From: Candidatus Gastranaerophilales bacterium
GTDB taxonomy: Bacteria > Cyanobacteriota > Vampirovibrionia > Gastranaerophilales > Gastranaerophilaceae
Direction: 5' to 3'
Length of the DNA: 64,000 nucleotides
Assembly: GCA_944325005.1 (NCBI GenBank)
Contig: CALUYO010000005.1
Coordinates: 1 to 64,000, forward strand
A program made the translations under genes and the position numbers. Positions 52,565-61,541 of this stretch are shown in pieces. The notes under the pieces were generated by a model. The model had not been told where the DNA came from. It did no database searches and worked only from the letters and a program-made list of their open reading frames with translations. Position 1 is the first letter of the stretch. Every line of letters starts with the position of its first letter.

Positions 52565-55348
52565 TGATTCGAGATATTCTTTGTTCGCATTTAGGGTATT
52601 TTCAGTCGCAATAATTGAGTATGTCGGTTTACCTGAAAAGATGTAGTTTGCAGCGTTATAAATATCATCTGCCGTAATTTTCTCTATTTCTTCCAATATT
52701 TGATTTTCTCTTGTGATACCGTAAGGGGAATCTAAACCTTGCATAAGGCTTATTGTTCTTCCAAACGGAGAATGATTGGAATTTAAAATACTGTTTTTAA
52801 GGCTGAGTTTTGCATTATTGAGTTCTTCTTCAGTAACTTTTTCGGTTTTCATTTTTTGAATGTGTTTATTGAAGCCTTCAATTGATTTTTGTACATTGTC
52901 AAAACTTTGTTCGCCTGTTTCTTTATTATCAGTTGTAGTGCCTATTTTCAGTGTCAAAACTCCTATATCATTGTTTATTTCATAGTTTGATCTTACATGA
53001 TAAGCCAGTTTTTGGTTTTCACGTAAATCCGTAAACAGTCTTGATGACGGGTTGCCACCGAGAATTGTGTTTAAAAGTTCAAGTGTTACCCGATCTTTAA
53101 TATTTTGATTTACCTTAAATTTATAAGCCTCAATAATTTCTGCCTGATTTTTAAAATTTGTATCTGTTAAAATTTTTGTTTTTTCAACCGGTTTATAAAC
53201 TTCCTGCAAAGTTTTTGGCGTATGAGGCTGTACCTGTTTAAATCCTGATAAAGTATTGAAAAGAATATTATTTAATTCCGTTTTTTTGTTAAAAGGAGCG
53301 GATACTGCAATTTGGCCTTTCCCGTTTTTGATTGTATATTCGTATTGAGCTTTAACATCATCAAGTGTTAATGTTTCAAGATCTTTTAGGATTTCGTCTT
53401 TAGAATAACCTTCTGGCAGCCCCTTAAATATTTCGCTGTCAAGCTTATCAAATGCTGATTTATCTGATGTTAATATTGCTTCTTTAATATCGGCTTTTGC
53501 ATGTTCAAATTCTTCAGAAGTAAATCTCGGGTTTTCAACAGTTTCCTGTAAACTTTTTAGGGCCTTAGCCAAATCATCGCTGTCACACGTTAAGGATGCC
53601 GAAATACTATCATATCCGGCACCGATAGAGCTATCTATACCGTTTTTAGCCAAATCCGTTTTATAGGTTTCCTGATTTTTGAAAATTGACCCTTCATCAA
53701 GAATTTTGTCCAGCACAAGTGCTGCAGACGGTTTTCCGTTGAATGTTTTGTCAGCTGTTATTCTGAAGTTAATATTTGCATTATTTGTTTTTGAATTTAT
53801 TGTTATGACGCGGTAATTGTTTTGCATATTGAATTCTTTTACGTTTGCCATATTTATAGCTTCTTTTTTTGCGCCTGTAAAAGAAACATTTTTGTAATTT
53901 TGATTAATACTTTCTTTTGTTGCAGATGAAGGATGAATAACTGTTACAGATGCTTTATTTATGTCAAAATATTTTTTTGCGGTATTCGTAAGGTCCTGCG
54001 CTGTCATAGATTTTACTATTGTTTCAAAATTATTCAAGTATTCTTCATCATTTTCTAAAATTGAAGTTCCTATTGCATTGTTTGTCGCAAACGATCTTTC
54101 GAAAATGTTTGAAAAGGAGTTAAGCATTTTTTTCTTAACAATCTGCATTTCATCATCAGTCGGAGGATTATTTGCTATGTTGCCGATTTCATTAAACATT
54201 GTTTTCAAGACTTTTTCAGAATTTTCATCAGAGCATTCGGACATTATCATCAAAACTCTGCCGTCTTTCGGGTTTGTGCTGATTTTTTCTTCTTCGGCCC
54301 TGCTTGCGGTATTATATTGTTTAATTTTTTTATCAATTCTGGAAGTTGCTGACATTGAAAGTAATCGCATTAGAGCTTCAGAATAAATTCTGTCTTTTGT
54401 ATTATCAGATTCCGGTCCGTTAAAACCTATAACAATAGATGCAGCATTTGCTTTATCAGAAATAATATCTTCTCTAACAGTGTTTTTAATTGGATTAAAT
54501 TGTTCAATATGTTGTTTTATGTTTGGTTGTTTCTTTGATGTAAAGTATTTAGATATAAGCCGAATTGTTTCATCAGGTTTTACATCGCCGGTTATAACCG
54601 TCACCATATTTGCCGGATAGTAGTTATTATTGAAGTAATTTACAACGTCTTCTCTTGTTAAATTTGTTATATTATCAGTTGTTCCGCCAATTAAGTCCAT
54701 TGAAGTTGATTTAATTCCGTAAAGATTTTTAATCATTCTGTTTATAGCGAGATTTTCAGGATCTGATGTAATCATATTGATTTCAGAATTAACAATACCT
54801 TTTTCTTTTTCCAGTTTATTAACTGCAAAAATAGGAGTTTCAAGCATTGATGCATGAAGTTTTATTTTATTTTCCAGATCCGAATCATTTAAGAGATTTG
54901 AACTTATATAATAATTTGTTTCCGCAAAACCTGTTGATGCGTTTGTAGAAGCCCCCATTTTATCAACCTGTTTAAAGAAATCGCCTTCTTCGAGCCATTG
55001 TGAGCCGTTGAATAGATTGTGCTCTATATAGTGGCTGATCCCGCGTAGTTTATCCAGTTCATTCATAGAGCCTGTGTTTACATAAGTTCTTAAAACTGTT
55101 TCCCCCTCCTGCGGGACGATAATTACCTTCTGACCGTTTGAAAGTTTGTAACAATAAGCCTTTGTATCATAAGGAAAATTCATTTCTCCTGTTTTAACAT
55201 AAGGCATAGGAGTTTTTACTGCATAATCAGGGCGGACATCAGGTATTTGTTCAATCTGTTGATTTGACTGAGCTTCACTGCCCTTGAATGCGGGTTTGTT
55301 ATTTATCTGGTAATTATTTACACTGTTAATTGAATTTATTCTAACCAC
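52556..55348 (-). CDS. M16-family zinc peptidase, two-domain
   Basis: 930 residues with two M16 halves. The N-terminal half has the inverted zinc motif HYIEHNLF (HxxEH) near residue 104 and a downstream Glu in EKEKGIVNSEIN, so it should be catalytic. The C-terminal half (KNQAEIIEAYKF, GGNPSSRLFTDLRENQKLAY) is the usual inactive partner. No signal peptide: the N terminus is Asn-rich with KPAFKG near residue 20. A similar VSFTGAKKE lies between the halves. Location is therefore unclear. It overlaps the preceding secreted gene by nine bases, convergently. Confidence 0.9.
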   Translation of the reverse strand: MVRINSINSVNNYQINNKPAFKGSEAQSNQQIEQIPDVRPDYAVKTPMPYVKTGEMNFPYDTKAYCYKLSNGQKVIIVPQEGETVLRTYVNTGSMNELDKLRGISHYIEHNLFNGSQWLEEGDFFKQVDKMGASTNASTGFAETNYYISSNLLNDSDLENKIKLHASMLETPIFAVNKLEKEKGIVNSEINMITSDPENLAINRMIKNLYGIKSTSMDLIGGTTDNITNLTREDVVNYFNNNYYPANMVTVITGDVKPDETIRLISKYFTSKKQPNIKQHIEQFNPIKNTVREDIISDKANAASIVIGFNGPESDNTKDRIYSEALMRLLSMSATSRIDKKIKQYNTASRAEEEKISTNPKDGRVLMIMSECSDENSEKVLKTMFNEIGNIANNPPTDDEMQIVKKKMLNSFSNIFERSFATNNAIGTSILENDEEYLNNFETIVKSMTAQDLTNTAKKYFDINKASVTVIHPSSATKESINQNYKNVSFTGAKKEAINMANVKEFNMQNNYRVITINSKTNNANINFRITADKTFNGKPSAALVLDKILDEGSIFKNQETYKTDLAKNGIDSSIGAGYDSISASLTCDSDDLAKALKSLQETVENPRFTSEEFEHAKADIKEAILTSDKSAFDKLDSEIFKGLPEGYSKDEILKDLETLTLDDVKAQYEYTIKNGKGQIAVSAPFNKKTELNNILFNTLSGFKQVQPHTPKTLQEVYKPVEKTKILTDTNFKNQAEIIEAYKFKVNQNIKDRVTLELLNTILGGNPSSRLFTDLRENQKLAYHVRSNYEINNDIGVLTLKIGTTTDNKETGEQSFDNVQKSIEGFNKHIQKMKTEKVTEEELNNAKLSLKNSILNSNHSPFGRTISLMQGLDSPYGITRENQILEEIEKITADDIYNAANYIFSGKPTYSIIATENTLNANKEYLESLI

Positions 55349-55396
55349 ATTAATATAAAAACATGAACAAGAGAAAAATTGCTTTTCTTATAATTT

Positions 55397-56674
55397 TTAT
55401 TTAAAAATTGTTTGTTCTCTATCGGGTCCTACACTTATTATAGAAATAGGTACTTCCAGTAACTCCTCAAGTCGTGAAAGGTATTTTTTGCAATTTTCTG
55501 GTAATTCATTGTATTCTCTGGTATCTGATACGTTTACTCCCCATCCTTTGTGTGTTTCATAAACAGGTTCTAAGTATTTATGTATAAATACATCTGTCGG
55601 GTAGCTTGTATAAAGTTTTCCATTTCGTTTATCTTTGTATGCTGTACAAACTTTGATTTCATCAAAAGTATCAAATACGTCAATTTTTGTTAGCGCAACA
55701 GATGTAAGCCCGCCGACTAAAACTGCATATTTCATAGTAACAGCGTCAAACCATCCGCAGCGTCTTGCTCTGCCTGTAGTAACTCCATATTCATGTCCGA
55801 TTTCTCGGATTTTGTCACCTGTTTCATCTGTTAATTCAGTTACAAAAGGACCTTCTCCTACTCTGGTAACGTATGCTTTTGCAACACCAATAACTTCTTC
55901 AATCATTGTCGGTCCGTAACCTGAGCCTGTTGCTGCCCCTCCGCCTATCGGGTTTGAAGATGTTACAAAAGGATATGTACCGTAATCTATATCTAGCATA
56001 ACCCCTTGAGCACCTTCAAATAAAATAGCTTTTTTCTCTCGTTTTGCATCTTCCAAAACCTTTTGCCAGTCAAAGCATACGTAAGGTTTGAAAATTTCTG
56101 CATATTTTTTGCATAAATCTAAAATTTCATCTTTGGTATATGTTTTTAAACCATAAACTTCTTTTAGCATTTTATTTTTTAACGGAAGAATTATGTCAAG
56201 TTTTTCTGATAAGGCATCTTCTGAATATAAATCTTGAACTTTTAATCCTATTCTTGCCATTTTATCAGTATAAGTCGGACCTATTCCTTTTTTTGTAGTT
56301 CCAATTTTTCCTTTTGTCGCCGTATTCTCTGAATAGCCGTCAACTTCTGTGTGATAAGGCATTGTAATTGATGCCAGAGGATTAATTTTTAAACCGGAAA
56401 CGTCAATACCTTCTTTTATAAGCCCTTGAACTTCTTCTTCAAAGTATTCCGGCAGGATAACTGTTCCGGCGCTAATAAAGCATGTTTTTCCTTTATATAA
56501 AATTCCTGAAGGTATCAGGTGAAATTTAAAGGTTTTATTATGTGCAACAACTGTATGCCCAGCGTTGCAGCCACCTTGATATCTTATTACTAAATCTGCA
56601 TCCTGAGCCAGTAAATCCGTAATTTTTGCTTTACCCTCATCACCCCATTGTGCTCCGACTACAACCTTATTCAT
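55397..56674 (-). CDS. purA: Adenylosuccinate synthetase
   Basis: Start at 56674 (MNKVVVGAQWGDEGKAKITD), directly after AAGGGAT; 425 residues. GTP/IMP-site motifs include GAQWGDEGK, YQGGCNAGHTV, GTTKKGIGPTYTDK, FEGAQGVMLDIDYGTYPF and VTTGRARRCGWFD. It joins IMP and aspartate on the way to AMP. It stands alone on the minus strand. Confidence 0.97.
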   Translation of the reverse strand: MNKVVVGAQWGDEGKAKITDLLAQDADLVIRYQGGCNAGHTVVAHNKTFKFHLIPSGILYKGKTCFISAGTVILPEYFEEEVQGLIKEGIDVSGLKINPLASITMPYHTEVDGYSENTATKGKIGTTKKGIGPTYTDKMARIGLKVQDLYSEDALSEKLDIILPLKNKMLKEVYGLKTYTKDEILDLCKKYAEIFKPYVCFDWQKVLEDAKREKKAILFEGAQGVMLDIDYGTYPFVTSSNPIGGGAATGSGYGPTMIEEVIGVAKAYVTRVGEGPFVTELTDETGDKIREIGHEYGVTTGRARRCGWFDAVTMKYAVLVGGLTSVALTKIDVFDTFDEIKVCTAYKDKRNGKLYTSYPTDVFIHKYLEPVYETHKGWGVNVSDTREYNELPENCKKYLSRLEELLEVPISIISVGPDREQTIFK

Positions 56675-56735
56675 ATCCCTTAATCCTTTCTTTGAAAAAC
56701 AGGTCAATTACTTATTTATTTTAGCACAAAAAGAA

Positions 56736-57406
56736 TTACTTTATCCATGGGTAATCTTCCGGGATTTTCCAGCCATTTTGCATTATTAATGCTGCACAAC
56801 CATGCCTTTGAACATTTCCGGTTTGATAGCAATTACTTTTTAAACTGCTTATACTATTAGTTTTCCATATCGGTTCAATTCGTCCGTTATTATACGTAAA
56901 TAAAAATTCATTTTTTCCGTCGAGATTTGTTAGAGTCGATGAATCGGTATTATAGTTTAGTCTGTAAAATATGTAGAATACATCGTTGCTTCCAATATAC
57001 CCCCTAAAGCCTGAGCCATCTAGAAATACTACATCATAATAGTTCTGGTTATATTTTTCATCTTTTATTTTAACTAAATATTTTGTGATATATTGTTTAA
57101 AAAATTCTTCACCTTCTTTACTGTGTTCATCATTATTTGTGTCATTTACAAAATTAAACTCAATTTCTCCATGTTCGGCAACAGACATTTGTAATGCCTG
57201 ATTAATGACGGAATAGAATTTTTTAAGTCTTGTTTCGGCATTTTGTCTTTTATATTTTGTTATTACAGAAGGTAATGTTAGTGCTGAAACAACTCCAATG
57301 ATTCCCAGAGTAATTAAAACTTCTGCTAATGTAAAACCTCTAAAACCCTTTAACCACAAATGTTTTTCGGGGGGGGGGCAATCTCAAAAGCTTTTATATT
57401 TATCAT
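56736..57406 (-). CDS. Type IV pilin-like protein, out of frame at a C10 (G10 on plus) tract
   Basis: ATG at 57406 behind GGAGGG encodes MINIKAFEIAPPP. With ten C the frame ends in a TAA six codons later; with eleven (or eight) it runs EKHLWLKGFRGFTLAEVLITLG, with the prepilin site G|FTLAE, for 223 residues. The mature part ends NGWKIPEDYPWIK, like the ungated gene at 33514. Leader and gene at 30494 share the form MN..KAF.IAPPPE. A TTG at 57359 inside the leader is the only start for the OFF form. A near-consensus promoter serves it. Confidence 0.85.
57369..57378 (+). repeat. G10 homopolymer gating the minus-strand pilin-like gene at 57406
   Basis: CAAATGTTTTTC-G10-CAATCTCAAAAGCTTTTAT on the plus strand. 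C10 in the coding strand, encoding APPP. Confidence 0.96.
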
Positions 57407-57426
57407 ATTCCCTCCTTATTATTTTA

Positions 57427-57455
57427 ATTATCTATTATTAGCCAGTTTTTGTCAA
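57427..57455 (-). promoter_or_regulatory. Near-consensus promoter of the pilin-like gene at 57406
   Basis: On the minus strand TTGACA (57455-57450), 17-base spacer, GATAAT (57432-57427). The -35 overlaps the end of etfA. Confidence 0.85.
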
Positions 57456-58450
57456 GATGCTGTGTTGCTGAATATCTTTGTTAATTCTGGTAAAACCTCA
57501 AAAACATCACCAACAATTCCGCAGTTACAATGTTCAAAAATCGGAGCTTTTTCATCATTATTTATTGCAATAATTTTATCACTATCCTGCATTCCTACAA
57601 TATGCTGAATGGCGCCTGAAATCCCGCAGGCAATATAAAGTTTCGGAGTTACTGTTTTGCCTGTCTGTCCTATTTGAATATCCGCAGATGCAAGCCCCAT
57701 ATCAACAGCTCCTCTGCTTGCTCCTATGCAGGCTCCTATACTTTCTGCAAAATTTTTCAATAATTCAAATCCTGCTTCATTTTTCATACCCTTTCCGCCT
57801 GCAACTATTATTTCGGCACTATCAAGTTCGTTTATTGATGTATTTAATCCTTTTACAAATTCTATAAATTCAACTTTTTTCTGTATATTGTCAATTTCGG
57901 GTTTTATATAAATAAATTTGGTATCTTTGACAATATTTTCAGGTGCGGGTTTAAAAACTTTCGGTCTAACAGTTGCCATTTGCGGCAGTGTTTTGCACAG
58001 TATTGTGGCCATTAATTTCCCGCCAAAAGTAGGACGTGTTGCTGCAAGCTGTCCTTTTTCATTAATGTCCAGACCGATACAATCTGCCGTAAGTCCGGTA
58101 TGTAAAGCTGCTGAAATTCGTGGCGCAAGATCTCTTCCCTGCGTTGTCGCACCGATAAGCATTATGTCAGGTTTCACTTCGTTTATAATATCTACTGCGA
58201 CTTTTGAATACAGCTCTGTTGAATAATGTGTAAATCTGTTACTTTCTGCTATATAAACAAAATCAAATCCGGAATTTATAAATGCTTCTTTAAAAGTTTC
58301 CGCAAGACCGGACTTGCATATTAGAAGAGCTGAAACAGATGCATTATCAAATTTTTTTGACAGCTCCTGAGCCTTATATGCAAGTTCAAAAAGCACTGTA
58401 TGGAGATAATTTTCTTTTGTAACTTCTGCATATAACATAATACTACTCAT
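57452..58450 (-). CDS. etfA: Electron transfer flavoprotein alpha subunit
   Basis: ATG 58450 has GGAGG upstream and overlaps the etfB stop by eight bases. 332 residues. The C-terminal FAD domain is standard: AGGKGMKN, ASRGAVDMGLA, QIGQTGKTVTPKLYIACGIS and GAIQHIVGM. Etf heterodimers carry electrons between dehydrogenases and membrane or bifurcating partners. No acyl-CoA dehydrogenase or Etf-QO gene adjoins; instead the operon starts with an NfnA-like flavoprotein. Confidence 0.93.
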   Translation of the reverse strand: MSSIMLYAEVTKENYLHTVLFELAYKAQELSKKFDNASVSALLICKSGLAETFKEAFINSGFDFVYIAESNRFTHYSTELYSKVAVDIINEVKPDIMLIGATTQGRDLAPRISAALHTGLTADCIGLDINEKGQLAATRPTFGGKLMATILCKTLPQMATVRPKVFKPAPENIVKDTKFIYIKPEIDNIQKKVEFIEFVKGLNTSINELDSAEIIVAGGKGMKNEAGFELLKNFAESIGACIGASRGAVDMGLASADIQIGQTGKTVTPKLYIACGISGAIQHIVGMQDSDKIIAINNDEKAPIFEHCNCGIVGDVFEVLPELTKIFSNTAS

Positions 58451-59228
58451 TACAAATTCCTCCAAATTCTTTTATTTTTTCTGCCAGTGTATCACAGTTT
58501 ATGCAGAATTCACATTCTCCCCTTGTGTTAACCGGACGAAATGCTTTGCTGACATACGTAGGAGAGCCTTTTAGGCCCGCTTCTTCCGGTGTCAGACCTG
58601 TATCTTCTATTGTATAAACAGTTATATCTGAATTTTGAGCTTTTATTATTCCGTTAATTGTCGGGCGTGTTGGTTCTTCAAAACCTTTTAACACACAGAT
58701 AAGAGCCGGTAGCTCGACTTTGACCGTTTCAAATCCTTCTTCAATTTCTCTTTTAGCATAAATGCATTTGCCGTCGCATTTACTTAGCTCTCTGACATAA
58801 GTCACCTGAGGAATGTTAAGCTGGCTTGCAATACTCGGACCTGTTTGAGCCGTATCACCGTCTACCGCAAATTGACCGCAGATTATTAAGTCGTAATCCG
58901 GTAATTTATTTTGTATTGCAGAGGCAATTGTTTTTCCTGTTGCATACGTATCTGCGCCGGCAAACTTTTTATCAGTGAGCAGCACTCCGTTATCGCATCC
59001 AACTGAAATTGCCTTTTTGAGCATTTCTTTAGCTTGAAGCGGTCCCATTGTGAGAACTGTAATTTCAACATTTCCCAAACTTTTTTTTAATTTAAGGGCT
59101 TCTTCAATAGCATATACATCAAAAGGGTTGATGACACTTTCGACACCTTCCCTTTGAATAGTATTATGTTCAGTCCACTTGATATCAGTCGTATCCGGGA
59201 CCTGTTTTATACAAACAAGAATTTTCAT
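58443..59228 (-). CDS. etfB: Electron transfer flavoprotein beta subunit with a C-terminal Cys cluster
   Basis: 261 residues with EtfB landmarks: KILVCIKQVPDTTDIKW, NPFDVYAIEEAL, VLTMGPLQAKEML and GQFAVDGDTAQTGPSIASQL. It binds AMP or FAD with EtfA. The last 30 residues are unusual: GECEFCINCDTLAEKIKEF then GGICNE supply C-x2-C-x2-C and a fourth Cys, suggesting a bound metal or iron-sulfur cluster not found in classic EtfB. It lies between the small Cys protein and etfA, with nine bases to the former. Confidence 0.93.
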   Translation of the reverse strand: MKILVCIKQVPDTTDIKWTEHNTIQREGVESVINPFDVYAIEEALKLKKSLGNVEITVLTMGPLQAKEMLKKAISVGCDNGVLLTDKKFAGADTYATGKTIASAIQNKLPDYDLIICGQFAVDGDTAQTGPSIASQLNIPQVTYVRELSKCDGKCIYAKREIEEGFETVKVELPALICVLKGFEEPTRPTINGIIKAQNSDITVYTIEDTGLTPEEAGLKGSPTYVSKAFRPVNTRGECEFCINCDTLAEKIKEFGGICNE

Positions 59229-59237
59229 AAAATTACC

Positions 59238-59420
59238 TTATCTGTGTTGTTGAGCTGCTCTCTGTCTTGCATTGGTTTCTAATAATGCATTATATGCAAG
59301 CATGTACATTGCACATTTTTTTACGCTGGGAACATACCAGGCACAGCTTTCCAGTGTACACACCTTGTCAATATCAGAACCTGCACTCATTAGCGGGCAA
59401 TATGGAATATCTTTAGCCAT
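59238..59420 (-). CDS. Small four-cysteine protein in the Etf operon
   Basis: 60 residues behind AAGGAG. Cys at 8, 21, 26 and 36 (YCPLM, VCTLESCAW, KKCAMY) could hold a zinc or iron-sulfur site. It has no signal peptide and no family I can name. It sits between the NfnA-like gene and etfB with gaps of 11 and nine bases, so it is very likely part of the same redox complex. Confidence 0.75.
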   Translation of the reverse strand: MAKDIPYCPLMSAGSDIDKVCTLESCAWYVPSVKKCAMYMLAYNALLETNARQRAAQQHR

Positions 59421-59431
59421 TAATTTTCTCC

Positions 59432-60283
59432 TTATTTATTAGATATTTCTGCTGCTTGTTTTAGTAAATTACAGTTTTGATCGCGTTTTCTTTCCTGATC
59501 TTTATATATTTTTGTTCTGTTAATTACCTCATCAAAATCTATTTTGTGGGCATCAAAATCAGGACCGTCCACACAGGCAAATTTTGTTTCTCCGCCGACA
59601 GTCACACGGCAGGCTCCGCACATACCGGTTCCGTCAACCATAATCGGGTTCATACTTGCTTCAGTATAAATCCCTTTATCACGTGTTAAATCCGCCACTG
59701 CTCTCATCATTGGCATAGGTCCGACAGCTATAGCATAATTAATTTCTTCCTTTTTCATCAGACGTTCAAGAACTTGGGTGACAAATCCCTTTTCTCCTAA
59801 AGAGCCGTCATCTGTTGTAATAAATAACTCGGTACAGGCATCTTTCATTTTGTCCTGCCAGAATATTAAATCTTTTGTTCTGGCTCCCATTATCATATAC
59901 ACTTTGTTACCTGCTTCTTTAAGCGCTTTTGCAATTAAATAGCATGGAGCAGCCCCGTATCCGCCGGCAAGGCAGACTACTGTTCCGTATTTTTTTATGT
60001 GTGTCGGTTGCCCAAGCGGTCCAACTATATCATGAATTTCATCACCAGCGTTTAATGACGCCAGTTGTTTGGTAGAGTAACCAACAGCCATAAATACAAG
60101 AGTTAATTCCCCTTTTTCTTTATTTACATCAGCAATGGTTAAAGGAACACGTTCACTGTCGGCATTAGCTCTGAAGATTATAAACTGACCGGCTTTTGCA
60201 TTTCTTACAACGTATGGAGCATCTATTGTTATTTCATATTGATTGGGACAAAGCTCTTTTTTTGATAATATTTTATATCCCAT
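59432..60283 (-). CDS. NfnA/SudA-like FAD/NAD-binding flavoprotein with a 2Fe-2S motif
   Basis: Start at 60283 (MGYKILSKKELCPNQYEI) after AAGGAG; 283 residues. FAD domain with SERVPLTIADV, NAD domain with CLAGGYGAAPCYLIAKAL, and a C-terminal cluster motif GTGMCGACRVTVGG...FACVDGP. It matches the small subunit of NADH-dependent ferredoxin:NADP oxidoreductase (NfnA) and sulfide dehydrogenase/PyrK-like proteins. The NfnB (GltD-like) subunit is not adjacent. It leads the operon with the Cys protein, etfB and etfA. Confidence 0.88.
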   Translation of the reverse strand: MGYKILSKKELCPNQYEITIDAPYVVRNAKAGQFIIFRANADSERVPLTIADVNKEKGELTLVFMAVGYSTKQLASLNAGDEIHDIVGPLGQPTHIKKYGTVVCLAGGYGAAPCYLIAKALKEAGNKVYMIMGARTKDLIFWQDKMKDACTELFITTDDGSLGEKGFVTQVLERLMKKEEINYAIAVGPMPMMRAVADLTRDKGIYTEASMNPIMVDGTGMCGACRVTVGGETKFACVDGPDFDAHKIDFDEVINRTKIYKDQERKRDQNCNLLKQAAEISNK

Positions 60284-60432
60284 AATTTTCTCCTTCTTAT
60301 ATACAGACATTATACTATAAAATGTGAAAATTAGAGAAATTTTTTAAAAAATATAAAAATTTAATTTGTTAGTTACTTTTATAGGTTATTAAGCTAAGGA
60401 AAAAATTTTTATATTTATTTACCATGTAAGAT

Positions 60433-60957
60433 ATGTATAGTTCTGAAAATGAAAAAAAACAATTTTATGAAAGAATGCAGTGCAAGGCTTTATGTCATAA
60501 ATACAATTCTGTTTCACCTGAGATGTTGGGCATAAGGCAGGACTTGATAAAAAGGCTGCTGGGAAAAACAAGATCAATTTTTTTGATAGAACAGCCGTTT
60601 ATGTGTGATTACGGGTATAATATAGAAATAGGTGAGAATTTTTATTCAAATCATAATTTACTAATTTTAGATGCCGAAAAGGTTGTTTTTGGGGATAATG
60701 TATTAATAGGTCCTAATTGTTCTTTTTTTACATCTGTCCATCCTCTTGCCCCTGAGAAAAGGTGCAGCGGGATTATTGAAGCTAAACCTCTCCTTGTTGG
60801 AAGTAATGTCTGGATATGCGGTAATGTTACTGTATTACCAGGGGTAAAAATAGGTAATAATTCGGTTATAGGTGCAGGAAGTGTTGTTTCAAAAGATATT
60901 CCGGAAAATGTACTTGCTGTCGGTATTCCTTGTAAAGTGATTAAATCTATAGATTAA
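60433..60957 (+). CDS. Maltose/galactoside-type O-acetyltransferase (left-handed beta helix)
   Basis: 174 residues. N-terminal Mac domain (NEKKQFYERMQCKALCHKYN) then hexapeptide repeats: IGENFYSNHNLLILDAE, CSFFTSVHPL with the catalytic His, VWICGNVTVLPGVKIGNNSV and IGAGSVVSKDIPENVLAVG. It should transfer acetyl from acetyl-CoA to a sugar hydroxyl. No ribosome site is evident before ATG 60433. Alone on its strand. Confidence 0.9.
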   Translation: MYSSENEKKQFYERMQCKALCHKYNSVSPEMLGIRQDLIKRLLGKTRSIFLIEQPFMCDYGYNIEIGENFYSNHNLLILDAEKVVFGDNVLIGPNCSFFTSVHPLAPEKRCSGIIEAKPLLVGSNVWICGNVTVLPGVKIGNNSVIGAGSVVSKDIPENVLAVGIPCKVIKSID

Positions 60958-60960
60958 ATA

Positions 60961-61503
60961 TTATTTTTTTATTGCTTTTATTACACCATTTACAAAATCA
61001 AAATAATTATTTTTTATAGCTTCAATAACTTCTGCTGCATGCAATTGTTTTATATCACTTACATGTTTATCCGGAATTGAGTAAGCTAAGTGTGCAATAA
61101 ATCTTTTGCTTTCTTCCGATGCATTATATTTAGTGCCTTTTCGCTTTTCAAGCATTGCATCAAGCATTCCATCGGGATTATCATGGAAACCTGCTTCAAT
61201 CATTGAACGGACTTCTTTAAATGGTTTTTCATGTTTAGGATAAGATACAAAATTATATTGTTGGTAATTTTTTGAAAGAAAATTAAGTAAAGGGTTTGTA
61301 TCCTGATTTGTTGCAACCAAAAGTTCTGTTACAGGTGTGTTTTCTTTCGGAAGTGTATATAATCCTGCATAGTTATAAACTTTTGTGCCGTCACCTGAGA
61401 ATTTATATTCTTCTCTGTATTTATTGTCTATTGTGGATTCGATTTGTTTTAATTCGTTATATGGGCCTTTAATAGTATATAAACCTGTAAATGTTATATT
61501 CAT
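60961..61503 (-). CDS. Unknown protein with an N-terminal ITFTG motif
   Basis: 180 residues behind AAAGGAG, beginning MNITFTGLYTIKGPYNELK. Soluble, no cysteine, no membrane segment. The middle has YAGLYTLPKENTPVTELLV, echoing the N terminus, and the C-terminal part is helical with basic ends. Family unknown. The opening FTG motif matches a short motif near the N terminus of several other proteins in this window. Confidence 0.75.
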   Translation of the reverse strand: MNITFTGLYTIKGPYNELKQIESTIDNKYREEYKFSGDGTKVYNYAGLYTLPKENTPVTELLVATNQDTNPLLNFLSKNYQQYNFVSYPKHEKPFKEVRSMIEAGFHDNPDGMLDAMLEKRKGTKYNASEESKRFIAHLAYSIPDKHVSDIKQLHAAEVIEAIKNNYFDFVNGVIKAIKK

Positions 61504-61541
61504 TTGTAACTCCTTTTAACGAATATAAAAACCGTAAAAAA

